From positions 21,398,081 through 21,462,080 of the forward strand of contig CM072511.1 in NCBI GenBank assembly GCA_036898135.1: a stretch of DNA of 64,000 bases. Reading direction: 5' to 3'. Source of the DNA: Oncomelania hupensis (taxonomy: Eukaryota > Mollusca > Gastropoda > Littorinimorpha > Pomatiopsidae). The notes under the pieces are model-generated. The model had not been told where the DNA came from, ran no database searches, and worked only from the letters and a program-made list of their open reading frames with translations. Positions 28,554 to 41,400 of the stretch are shown one piece after another (within the stretch, counting starts at the first letter, position 1; each line of letters opens with the position of its first letter). Made by a program: the position numbers and the translations under genes.

Positions 28554-28912
28554 TATCCTATCCTATCTAATCCCGTAACTCTGAGGTCGTAGGGGCACCA
28601 CAGATGATCGTTTAACCAGCGTACTCCATCTTTCCCTATCCTCAGCAACCCTGATAGTTTCGCTCAGTGTCAAACCAGTCCATTCTCGAATGTTGTCCTC
28701 CCACCTCTTTTTCGGGTTCCCTCTTCTTCTACCTCCTTGTACTGTGCCTTGCAGAATGGTCTTTGCAAGACCTGATGATCTGGTGACATGGCCATACCAT
28801 GGAAGTTTCCGTTTTTTCACCACCGTGAGCAGGTCATCGTATTGTCCAATGGCTTGTGTGATGGTCTGTCGGACTTCGTCGTTGGTGATGAGCTGGTTAT
28901 AGAAATGCCCAG
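28554..28912 (-). mobile_element. RTE-like LINE 3' end, copy 1
   Basis: The minus strand encodes KKRKLPWYGHVTRSSGLAKT..GGRRRGNPKKRWEDNIREWTGL..AEDRERW, the conserved C-terminal part of the ORF of a common invertebrate LINE. It ends in a (GGATA)n-type tail (tatcctatcc at 28554 on the plus strand). 5'-truncated. Confidence 0.85.
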
Positions 28913-28968
28913 AATCTGTTTGTGCGTATGCTTTGAGAATATACGAAAAAGCATTTATACATATAAAA

Positions 28969-29461
28969 TGCCTATCCTATCCTCCTATCCTGTCCCGTAA
29001 CTCGGAGGTCGTAGGGGCACCACAGATGATGTTTAACCAGCATACTCCATCTTTCTCTGTCCTCAGCAGCCCTGATGGCTTCGCTCAGTGTCAAACCAGT
29101 CCATTCTCGATTGTTGTCATCCCACCTCATTTTCGGTCTCCCTCTTCTCCTACCTCCTTGCACTGTGCCTTGCAGAATGGTCTTTGCAAGGCCTGGTGAT
29201 CTGGTGACGTGGCCATACCATCGGCGTTTCGGTTTCTTCACCACTGTGAGCAGGTCATCGTGTTGTCCAATGGCTTGTGTGATGGTCTGTCGGACTTCGT
29301 CGTTGGTGATGTGTTGGGTATAGGAAATGCCCAGAAGTCTTCTGTAGCACCTCATCTTTATGCTTTGTATTCTTCGTTGTAGATCTGCTGTGAGGGTCCA
29401 TGTTGCGCAAGCATATAGGAAGATGGAGATGACAAGGAAGCGCAGCAGTCTTACTCCAAGT
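28969..29461 (-). mobile_element. RTE-like LINE 3' end, copy 2
   Basis: The minus-strand frame MRCYRRLLGISYTQHITNDE..KRRWYGHVTRSPGLAKT..RPKMRWDDNNREWTGL..EDRERW is uninterrupted over 127 residues, so it is younger than its neighbour at 28554. The tail is tatcctatcctcctatcc on the plus strand. It sits in the same orientation directly beside copy 1. Confidence 0.85.
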
Positions 29462-29507
29462 GTATGATTTTTAGGAAATCATTGTCATCAATCACTGCTA
29501 TTTTTGT

Positions 29508-29510
<3 letters not shown>

Positions 29511-29594
<84 letters not shown>
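29511..29594. repeat. (CT)n microsatellite
   Basis: About 84 bases of pure CT repeat. Confidence 0.95.
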
Positions 29595-29595
<1 letters not shown>

Positions 29596-29710
29596 ATTTA
29601 AAAAAATATATTATATTCTGTTAGTAATAGTCTTATGGTATCTGTTTTCTAGCAAATCATTGTTGAGATTAATTTAAAAAGTAAATTTAGCTACTTAGTT
29701 ATTTCTTTTT

Positions 29711-30302
29711 AACATTACATTACATTACATGATTATTGCTTTAGGTCCAGCGGATTCTTCCGAGCCAAACCAAGACCAGACAAACCCCCTGATCCGCATA
29801 AAAAATCTGTTAAAACAACCCTAGTGGTAAAACTGAAGGCACTCCACCAACCAGTCACTTTATAATAAAGACATCCCACGCAGGGGACGCTGAGGCTATA
29901 ATCTAATTTATCGAACCCCCGTTTACAAAAACAAAAATAATAGAATACAAACATCATTATAAATTATCAACAAAACACATACATATAAAATGTCTACATT
30001 GCTAAATAATAAAACCATAGGAAGCCCTAGTGACCACCTGGCAGAAAGAGTCCATTATTCCCAAGCTGATCCAACAGACCTCACACACAAATAAGGAGTT
30101 TTGCCCCGGAAGAGTTTTCAAGAAAAAAGGTAGGTGACTGGTCTAGCAAAAAAGAAGATTGTAGGCTATAGCAGATTGATAGAACAGAGCAGGAATGAGA
30201 AAGAACAAATGAGAAAGACAGTGACAGTGGGAATTTAAAGCACTAAATTTCCAGAAAGTGGGGATACTATTTATACTGAAACCCCCGGCACCCCAACGGG
30301 GG
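29711..30302 (-). mobile_element. 560-bp retroposon family, copy 3 (near full length)
   Basis: In sense it runs from ccccgttggggtgccggggg (at 30302) to ggtccagcgg/cctaaagcaa (at 29740). Its tail is TGTAA/TTACA repeats (plus strand aacattacattacattacat), like copy 4. Confidence 0.85.
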
Positions 30303-30454
30303 AATTTCTGTTTAACAAAATAATAAACGGATGGTAATTTTCATAAGGTAATTATAATTGTCACTGAAGAAATTGTAGACACATCATAATTTAGGTTGCT
30401 TCCAGTTAATAATTCTAGTTTTCTTTCATTAAAAAAAAATCTTTGTTCTTGTAG

Positions 30455-30489
30455 GTGATCAACTTAAATATATTTACCATGAACTATAA
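30455..30489 (+). CDS. Candidate last exon of the TIR gene
   Basis: A good acceptor (atctttgttcttgtag) ends at 30454. If joined to the putative donor at 27271 (phase 1), the frame continues as C-DQLKYIYHEL and stops at 30487-30489. An AATAAA lies at about 30980. This is only a phase-compatible possibility with no homology support. Confidence 0.2.
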
Positions 30490-31025
30490 TCGCTGTGAGT
30501 TCTCCATACTATAATTAATTTCATTCCTTTTCATTCTCGTTTTCAATGAGTGGGAAATAACTGGTAGTTTGTTACGGCCCCTTGTAGGGTTTGGAACAAT
30601 TAGTCATTGAACTCCTAACCCCCCCCCCCCCTCCTCCCACCTCCCTCCTTTTCTCCCCCTCTCCTTCGAAAACACCCGTCCATTTGTTAGTTATTTTTAA
30701 AGTTGCCTGTTATATGAATTGATTATTGTTAACATTTATTTATTGATTGATTTGATTGATTTATCTATTTAGAAAAATATGAAATACATAGACTAAACGT
30801 GATAATTAAAATCTCATATGCCAGTTTAAACTATTTTTTAAAGTTCATTTTGTCATTGTTCATAGACCAACGTTTAATTTTTTTGGTTTTATTATATTAC
30901 TCATGTTTGTTTTTGTTTGTTTTTATTAAACCCACCACATTTTGGAATCACATTAGTAGCCTACTACGTACCTTATTTGAATAAATCATTGTTCATCAAA
31001 ATCAGGGAATGGATTTGTTGTTTGA

Positions 31026-31131
<106 letters not shown>

Positions 31132-31355
31132 GTTATTGTTATCGCTTCAATCAACAAGAGCAAAAAGCTAAAAAGCACACCCAGTTAAATAACAATTGTT
31201 ATTTTATCTCTCGCTCTCAGCGTCCCGTATGCTCAAAGACAAAATAGTTCCGCTTCTTGCCCAGGCAGAGCAGATGAGTTCAAACATCTACAGTTGAATA
31301 CTAATTTAAATTAATTGAAGACACACGAGCACACGCTTACCAACCAACAGGCACC

Positions 31356-31364
31356 TATATAAAG
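31356..31364 (+). promoter_or_regulatory. Candidate TATA box of INPP5A
   Basis: ctatataaaggg is a strong TATA match about 290 bp upstream of the INPP5A start codon. A perfect CRE palindrome TGACGTCA lies at 31450-31457 between them. No in-window evidence fixes the transcription start. Confidence 0.4.
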
Positions 31365-31647
31365 GGAACAAACTTCTTCCATGCATTCCGTAGACTCAAT
31401 ATTAGACACGCACGAGTAGCGTCCCTTGACAAAGTGGCGCTGGTGCTAATGACGTCAAAGATTTCATTAACCAGGGGAGCGAAACGTCAAATTGATCCTG
31501 CAGAGTATTGATTCGTTTGTACGGTGGTGTGTGGCCGTCATGGACGCACGATACAGGCTGGCAAAGAAAGCAATTATAGCACCATTGTTTACAGGCACTT
31601 CATGAATGGATGTTGTATGGTGATTATACTTGAATCTGTGTTGAAAA

Positions 31648-31710
31648 ATGGACGGTGAACATACAAAAGTGCTTCTGGTCACAGCCAATGTTGGGTCAAT
31701 CTTTGAGGAG
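31648..31710 (+). CDS. INPP5A: INPP5A coding exon 1
   Basis: 21 codons starting at ATG 31648; TGA at 31642 is in frame upstream. Encodes the first beta strand of the phosphatase fold (VLLVTANVGS). Ends before GTAAGC, phase 0. Confidence 0.92.
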
Positions 31711-34700
31711 GTAAGCAAATTGAAATTCATGTACACAAATATCTCGTCCGCTCGGTCATCTGCTGTTGCAGATTCACAGATTTTTTTCCCTCCTCAGCTG
31801 GTATTTTTGTAGTGCATATTATAGTTGAAGTCATGAATAATTTAGCTTGATTTTAATTAAAATCTCCAAAACAAAAGGATTTATTAAAATATTAATCAAC
31901 CATCCGCTCTCGGCACTATCTCGCTATGTAAATTGTTAAACAATGAAAAGTTTTAGCTTTGCTCTTGGCAAGACTCAGCTGTTTGTTATTGGCCCATATG
32001 TCGATATATATTATTTTATGGACATGTCATGTGTATGGCTACTAAGTATTTATTATTATCGTAGTACTGTAGTTCTGGCAGCCTTTTGCCCTGATAAATC
32101 ATGATAAATGATGATAAATTAAAATTGCAAACAATGTTTTTCAAGTTGTTATTTTTTTCACCCAGAGTTTGTTATAATTTTGTAGCCTACTTTCTAAATG
32201 TGTTAGTTTTACTTCGAAGCATACAAATAGTGATACAGTCAGATACTGAGTGATACAGAACTGGAAGTAAGGTCAAGTTTTACATCGAAGCATACAAATA
32301 GTGATACAGTCAGATACTGATAGACCCCCGTTGGGGTGCCGGGGGTTTTCAGTATAAATAGTATCCCCACTTTCTGGAAATTTAGTGCTTTAAATTCCCA
32401 CTGTCGCTGTCTTTCTCATTTGCTCTATCTCATTCCTGCTCTTTTCTATCAATCTGCTATACTATCGTCTTCTTCGCTAGACCAGTCTCTACCTTTTTTC
32501 TTGAAAATTCTTCCGGGACAAGACTCCTTGTTTGTGTATGAGGTCTGTTGGATCAGCTTGGGATTATTGGACGCTTTCTGCCAGGTAGTCACTAGGGCTT
32601 CCTATGAATATGATGTTATTATTTAGCAATGTAGGCATTTTATATGTATGTGTTTTGTTTATAATTTATAATGATGTTTGTATTCTATTTTGTTTTTGTA
32701 AACGGGGGTTCGATAATTTGGGGTGAAGCCTCAGCCGTCCCCTGCGTGGGATGTCTCTATTGTAAAGTGACTGGCTGGTGGAGAGCTTTCGGTTTTACCA
32801 CTAGGGTTGTTTCAGCAGATCTTTTATGCGGAATGGGGGTTGTCTGGTCCTGATTTGGCTCGGAAGAGTCCGCTGGACCTAAAGCAATAATAATGTTTAC
32901 AATGTAATGTAAAGATGCTGATAGTGATACAGAACTGGAAGTAAGGTCTGATTTACATTTTCCAAAAGAGCACAAAATATTGGTTACTTATTAACATTAG
33001 CAACATAGATCATTAGATGAGTGATTTCTTATAACTATATAAGGATTGAATGTTATATTCAATCTCTAAAAACATGCACATTCCTATAGCGGTACAGGAA
33101 CTTCAGTGTGCTAAATATAACTTTGAGCATACTAATAATATAAGAAAATATAGAAAATGGCCTTTTGTTACTGTTAGCAACAGAAATATATTGGACACAA
33201 ATATTCATATTTAAACATTTATAGTAATTATACTGATGGCTGTTTTAGATACAGATGAAAAATGTGCTGCTTAGGTTATACATGCTCTAAAAATTCATGA
33301 ACCTTTTCTTTTAGGTAAAGATCATTCAATAATCAATATTTAATGCAGAACAAACTTCTATTGTAATGGCATTAAATAAGATCATGATAAGCCTACAAAA
33401 GTCTAATGGCATTGACTAAGATCATAAGCCCACAAAAGATCCTTTAAAAAAATTATTTTGTGTGGACCCAGTTCTTCAAATTTTAAACTCTAACTGTAGT
33501 AACGTCAGATGTTATTATGAAATAAAAGATCTTATTTCATTGCTTAATCATAATTTATGGTTTCAATGTTCAGTTTTGTAGGGTACCATCTCATTGTGGT
33601 TTAACTCAAAAATGAATGGGCAAACATGAAAGCAAAGGAAGAGGCAATGAAACAGTACACTGCTAGTATGAGTGCTATTCAAATTAATATCCCAGTATCC
33701 GAAAAAAAAAATATAAAAAAATAAATATATAATGAACACTCACAATATCCTTGACCAGTAATCTCTTTAGCACATTGTCTTGGTTTAAATTCTTGGAGGA
33801 CAAAGTACTGCGAGGATATTATTTTTGCAAAAACAATATTATAACTATAACTTATTATTCATGACTGCAGTGTAACACCATATATTCCACAGAACATTCA
33901 TACAGTTCAAATTAAAAATATTGACTATTGGATAATCATAGCAAAATCTTTAATTCATATTCCTGTTGGACATTTTCTCATATACACAGCCAGTCATACT
34001 CATAGCTTAATCATATATAATGACTTTAATTATGAGAATATATTATTGCATTAGGTTGACATTACTTTGTTATTGGATGTTAATATGTTATATTTTATTT
34101 ATGTATTTTTGGTTTGATTTGTTTTTGTTATTATTTATTTTATATTTATTTATTTATTTTTTAACTTTTTTTTCTTAATTATTTTATTACATCAAAGCAA
34201 GTGTTATTGATAGGTGATTATTTTGTTTTCTCGTCCCACTGGCAATGACTCCTTTCCCAATTCCTCCTTTCTCCAACCCTCCCTTCCCTCTCACCTCCCC
34301 CTCCACCACCCCCACCCCCACCCTCCTTTTTTCTCTTTTTTTCCCCTTAGTCTAAAATTACTTTAGTGAATAAATGTTAAATGAAACAAACAAACTTAGA
34401 AGCATAAACACATGTGACATGCAACGCATACAGTGCAATAATAGTTCTATTAATAATAACAGAACATTTTACATCTTTCTGGATTGTCCATTTGAACATT
34501 ATTATTATATTTACTTAACTCCTTATAGATTATATTTTTCTGCTTGCAGCCCACTTCATATTTTGGACCATGGCTGAAAGCATTTTTACAAGTAAGTTTG
34601 TACATTTTGTTTTAAGCGTTGTGAGCATATTTTTATAGTTGCCACAGCAGTTGAAAAGCAGATGAGAATAACAGAGCGTGAACATGAAAGAAAACCAGCT

Positions 34701-37700
34701 GAAAATGTGCCAGCTTGTTTTGAATTAAGTGTTTTTATACACTGAATATGTGCTTTCTTGCAATAGACTCAGCGGTTGTGCTTATTGCAAGGTGTATATT
34801 ATTCATTCTTTAATTTGAACTATGACTAGGAGTATGAATGTAAAATTTAATGATGTCCAGTCAATGCAATTTCCCGATTCGGTCTTTGCCACAATGTCAG
34901 TGTTCAAGGTACCCAACAATAAATGTGCTAGAGTAATTATTTTATACATATGCAAACAAAAGCAAATAAAGTTGACTACATATGTGTTATTTATTTTGCA
35001 GGATGTGCAGCTGAAAGAGCCAGGTTTAGTGGCCCTTCATTGCCAAGAAGTGGGTGGGAAAAATTATGAAGCTTCCATGCAACATGTCAATCAGTTTGTC
35101 AAGTAAGTGTCCGAAAAGGATTTATTAAAAAAAATTATTGTAACTGATTTTTGACTGAGCATTGTTTTATTTTGGAAAGAGGAGAGGTAGAGAGATACTC
35201 GTACTGCCAGAAGTTGCTTTGTTGTTTGATTTATTATATTTTGATATTATATCATCATCAACAACAACAGCAGCTTGCTTTTTCTCCTCCTCTTTGTACT
35301 CCTACTCCTCCTCATTGCATTATCATCATCATCATCATTATATATATTTTGCATCACATCAATACAAACCACTACTCTTAGCACCATTTAATTTATAATC
35401 ATAATGCTTTTTTGTTGTTGTTTTTTTTTAACCAAGGCAACATTGTTAATGATGTGTTTTCCATGCACAGAGGCAGGATTTACTTTAATCAGGGGCTTAT
35501 AGTAAGTTGCACAGTTTTCATACATGAGAAAGACTATCATTCATGAGAAAGCAGCTTCACTAAAGTAGAAGCTGATTCAGGACAGTAGTTCTTATAAAAT
35601 ATTGGGTTTTCTTGCATAAAACTGTGCAACTTATTGGTGAGTAGTTGATTATGCACACTCATGCGTGAATCCTACGCAGCATGCTTGCACATCCTGCCTA
35701 TGCATAATTTTATATTACATTAAATCTCTTCTTCCACCTAACTGTGTGCATTATTAAATGCTTTCTAGTCTGAGTCATTATGAACTAATGAAGTAATTTG
35801 CGAGTAAACAGCCTCAACATACAGACTACTGTAGAATACTGCTAACATTGTTGTTCATCAGCCTTGTCAAAATAATTACACTCGCAGTTGAATAGCATTA
35901 CAACTACAAGGCAAACTGTTTACTGTTTAGTTAGTTTTACTACCCTGCGTGCAGCAATGTGAATATGCATGCTCCCCCTTCTCCCCCCTCCATCCCTCAA
36001 ATATTTTTCCAGATTTTTGCAAATCTATGTGAGATCAGTCCTAAAATAATAGTCTAAAAATGACATTTTTAAAAATAGATAATCTTTGTTCTTCCGCCTT
36101 TGTCCCGTCCCTCTGCCATCCTCTGGTACAAAACTTGCAAGTGGCTTAGTATCTCAGAACCTATGTCAACTATCACAACCAATCTTGGTAAGATGGTGTA
36201 TTTCCATGGGACCCTGAATATGGTCAGTGAATTAGTGACTTCAATTGAAGGTCAAGGTCACAGGGTCAGCAAAGGTCAATAAAAAATAAAGAAATTTGTT
36301 CCCAAAATTTCCCCCTTTTCCCCCCATAGTCCAAACTTGTTGTATTTAGAGATAATAGATTGATGTTTTATATGTGATTTTTTTTAGTTGATCTTGAAGG
36401 TCGTCCATTTTAGGCCTTACAAAACATAAAAAATAATATTGGTAATGGTACAGTGGAATAGCTCTATATAAAAATATTTAACCCATAGTATGCAAACATA
36501 TTGGGTTATTTGATTATACATGAGCATCAGAGGTCATGTGAAGGTCATTGTCATCCCAAGGTCAATGTCACTGAAGGTCAAGGTCATCCCAAGTCATTTT
36601 TTTATGTGTCCATAATACAATTTTTGCTGTGGTTTATTTGATCGTACATGAGTGTATTTGGAGCAGGAGGTCAAGGTTATCCCAAGGTCAAGAGCCTCGA
36701 AAGATCAAAGTCCCTATTTGCATTTTAATACAACTGTTTCATTTTGTATTTTTCTGGGTACCCATTTCATGTTAAATATTGCAAGTCCGATAAGGAGCAT
36801 GTGAGTCATCTGGGCTTTGCCCTCCTAGTTCTCTTTCTCTGTGTGTGTGTATGTGTGTGTGTGTGAGAGAGTATGTGTTTTAAAATCAATCATGGCTAAT
36901 AAGTAACAACTAGCACACAAGTTTTGTAAGTCTTGTGGTTAGTGTAAGAAACCTTTGTTTCTGAAAAAAAAACACAACTTTTAGTTTTATTAATAAATTT
37001 ACCATAAAATGTTGTTAAATCTTGGAGGTATCACTGAATTTTCTCTGCTCTCATCCCTACTTCCTTTGACCCATCCAAGAGCGACGTTTGTTGAGGAATA
37101 TTAAAAATGTATATAGTTTATAGCAGAAAAAAATGTGGATTAGATTTAGAAGAAGAATAAGCCAAGAGCAAAGAATTGAACTGATAGCGAGTGGGCGTAA
37201 AAGTTCAAATGTATTATTAAATTGTGCTGATTGTTCTTACATAACTGTGCTGATATTGCACAAGAATATGCCGTGCAGTCTATATTAGGTGTTTGCATGA
37301 TTGTTTTGCAATTGACATTACTGATGTTTTAGACGTACATTGCATGCACAGATAAAACACTCGGAGTAGTAATCTGTGTGGATGTATCAAGTATATAATC
37401 CTATCACATTGTTTGAGAGGACTTGGGTGAGGCAAGAGAATTGATTTTACTAGTAAAGTTGGTTAGTCAAATCTCCTTTACCAATGACCTTTTTGTGTAG
37501 TCAGCTGCTATTTTTGTTTACTCGGGATTGTCTGTATTTATTTTTAGCAGATTGTGTACAGATTGTTACTAGGTTATCTGTGATGTATGCTAAAATTAAA
37601 TGTTACCCTTATAAATTTACTCCTTGGTTTTGTTTTACTCAGAATAGAGGTCTAGTTGATAAAACATTCCATTGTGATTTTACAAAATAGGACATCAGCT

Positions 37701-38347
37701 GACAGTTTTTTTTGTTTTTTGTTTTTTACCGTCTGCGAAGACTACTCTTGCATGCATGTTTTGGGACACGGAAAGCAGTAGATATTTAATCTGTTATATT
37801 TGTAGGGGCTGGAGGTAGGAGGGGGGAGAGGGCTGGAAGGGTATGTGTGTGTGGTTTGGGACTGAGGAAGAAAGGTGTGGGTGATGGAAAATGCTACAGG
37901 AGCTGAAAGTATTGTCTAACCCACACAACAATGCCTTCCATTCGGATGATGTTCCAGAGAAGTGCCATCTTTCTTGGGATACCGAGTTCAGGAAAGGATG
38001 GAATGCAACAAAGATTCCAGACCGTTACCTTTGCGTTCTGTGCAAGCAGTTTAACGCTTCTTTTTTGATGTGATAACAGCTCCAAGACTTCCAATTACGC
38101 ACAGTACAAGCATTTACTTCCCAACTGATGTTTCGAGTGTGGCAGGGGCAGAAAGGGTTTTTAAACTGTGCCAGCTAAGAGTGTGCAGGTGTCTTGTCTC
38201 TTTACCAATTTCTTGGCCAAAATTGAAACTTTGCTTGGACAAATTTGAATGATTGCTAACACGTGTGTGTGATTGCACGTGAGTTGTCAAGCGCGGCGAG
38301 CTCGCTTTCCTTACCGTTTCCGAGGTACAGCGCGATACAAATGTACT

Positions 38348-38403
<56 letters not shown>

Positions 38404-41400
38404 GATGACGTGAGTAGAAAAGGTCAAAACGTAAAATGCTTCCAGTGGAACATGACCGTTAAGAGACGAGTAAGATGACGTACAGAATTGGATGACAGGG
38501 AACAAACTTCAACTCAACAGCAACAAAACCGAAGCCATTCTGATAGGGACCACATCCAAGCTCTCAAAAACCACCTCTGACTCTCTTGAGCTCTCCGACT
38601 CGTCTGTCTCTCTCTGTCTTCTACTGTCAAAAATCTTGGAGTCATCCTAGACAACACCCTTTCCATGAAACAACACATATCTTCTTTCGCACCTTCTACT
38701 TTCAGCTCTGCCCCATTGGCACTATACGCAAATACCTCACCAAAGACGCTAAAGCCCAAAACTTGTCACTTCTACCATTCTCTCTCGTCTTGACTATTGT
38801 AACTCCCTACTTGCTACCCCCGTTGGGGTGCCGGGGGTTTCAGTATAAATAGTATCCCCACTTTCTGGAAATATAGTGCTTTAAATTCCCACTGTCGCTG
38901 TCTTCCTCATTTACTCTTTCCCATTCCTGCTCTGTCCTATCACTCTGCTATACTATCTTCTTCTTCGCTAGATCAATGACCTACCTTTTTTCTTGAAAAC
39001 TCTTCCTGGACAAGACTCCTTGTTTGTGTATGAGGTCTGTTGGATCAGCTTGGGAGTGTTGGACGCTTTCTGCCGGGTGGTCACTAGGGCTTCCTATGAT
39101 GTTATTATTTAGCAATATAGGCATTTTATATGTATATATATGTTTTGTTGATAATTTATAATGATGTTTGTATTCTATTTTGTTTTTGTAACCGGGGGTT
39201 CGAGTAGTTGGGGTAAAGCCTGTCTTTATTGTAAAGTGACTGGCCGGTGGAGGGCATTCAATTTTCCCACTAGGGTTGTTTCAGCAGATCTTTTATGCAG
39301 ATCGGGGGTTGTCCGGTCCTGATTTGACTTGGAGGAGTCCGCTGGACCTAAAGCAACAATCAATCAATCAATCAACTTGCTGGACTTCCCGCTTCTTCTA
39401 TCGATCGTCTTCAACGCATTCAAAACAGCTCTGCCCGTCTTGTTCTCAAAAAGAAAAAGAAAGACCACATCAACCCTATATTGCAACAACTCCACTGGCT
39501 ACCCGTCTCACATAGGATCAAACACAAGCTCAACACTCTCACATACAAATGCCTCAACAAGCTTTCTCCTACCTATCTGTCTGATTCCCTCTCATTCTAT
39601 CGACCTTCCCGGCCACTCCGCTCCTCAAACAACAACCTCAAACTCAACAAACTTCATACAAAACTTTAAACTGCAGGCCAACGCTCCTTTTCTTTTCAAA
39701 GCCCCACCAACTGGATCTTCCTACCTGTCCCACTCCGTCAACAACAGTCTTTAGAAGCATTTAAATTTGGCCTCGAGACTTTTCTTTTCCCTAAATAATC
39801 CTCAGACTACAGTGCCCCGCTATACCACCTCCCCTCCTTCCCAACCCATCTCGTCCGTAAGCCTAAATCAGAGCAGTTGTAAATGGCCATGTTCATTTGA
39901 AATTTTCTCATGCTTGTTTTTGAGTGCAGTGTCTTTGTTTTTGTTGCTGCTTTGTCATCTTCATGTAATTTATGCGCAAGTGTACATCAGTGTGCTTGAA
40001 TTGTTATTGCGAAAGAATGTTTAAGAGTGCGCCTTGAGTCACCTTGCGGTGAGATATGTGCGCATTATAAGTACTCGTATTATTATGATTATTATGATTA
40101 ATATTATGATTATTATTATGATGTTGATTATTATTATTATTAATATTATTATTATTATTATTTTATTTTTTTATTTTTTTTAATTAAGGGTAAAGGTAGG
40201 TATAACTATAAGGTTGGGTAAATGTTAGCTGTTTCTTCAGAATATATTGAACTCCAGTACTAACAATAAATTTATACAACCTGTCGAAATATAGTCGTGT
40301 TAGTGTAATATTATGAACACTAGTCGATATTGATTATTGAAGATAATTTAGTAGTGTGTAAAGTGATTTGTAATCACGTTGAGTTTGAATTGTGTGAACG
40401 TATGATGAGAGGTTGACTGGTATTTAAGCAAGGATCCATGAGCTATGACATTCATTCATGAGAATAAATAGAGAGAATTGAAAGACAGTTTTCCCCGTCT
40501 TCTCTATTTCATTATATGCAGTTCTCGTCTTCTTTACAGTTAGTATAGAGTGGTTAATCTGATTTCAGTTCAAGGTGAACCGTTCAAAGGCAAGCTTCTG
40601 TTTCAGCTAAGCTATTTTAACCTCTTTGACTCCCAAGACGTATCCAGCACTAAGGTTCTTAGTCTTACTCAAGCGGTCTCTTTCCCCGTTCTCTTATCTG
40701 GCCAAGGCAGCTAGCTGTCTTTTCTCTCAAGCGGGCATCTGGAGTTCAGTTCAGCCATCAGGGCCAGGTGATTTATAGGGCAGTGCTTCCGAGCACTGCA
40801 ACCGCGATAACTACAATAAAGTATGACCAGAAGCTGCAAGTGTTAATGTCAGATAAGTAACACAGCCGCCTACTAGGGGCTCTTCTTCTTCTTCCTGTAA
40901 TGTCCATCTATCATGCTGATATGTAAGGAGGTTTCTTTATAGTGCTGGAGCCAGTCGCTTGTCATCACTCTTCTCAAAATGGGGAACGTGTCAAAACTAC
41001 CTCACAATCAGCCTCCTCAGCCATTCCAGCAAAGTCCTCCTGAAAATAATACTCAACAGGTTGAAATCTCAAGCTGGACTACGTATAGCTGAAGATAAGG
41101 CAGGATTCAGGGCAGGGCGAAATACTACTGAGTAGATTTTCAACCTCAGAATAATCTGCGAGAAATACCTACAAATACATCATATATATATATATGATGT
41201 ATTTGTAGACTTCAAGAAAGCGTTTGATCGAGTCTGGCATGCAGCTCTGTGGGCAACCATGAGAGTGTACAACATCAGCTCGAACATTATTAAAGTCATC
41301 AAAAGCCTGTATGATAGGCTACCAGTGCAGTCCTCAACAGCGTCATCGGGAACTGAAAAAGAGGTGGGAGGACAACATTGAGTGGGGCCTTGAGGGTTGC

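Noticed and set aside
28972..29355. 127-residue minus-strand frame as a host gene
   Set aside because: It is the C-terminal part of an RTE-like LINE ORF (RWYGHVTRS), found at least six times in the window.
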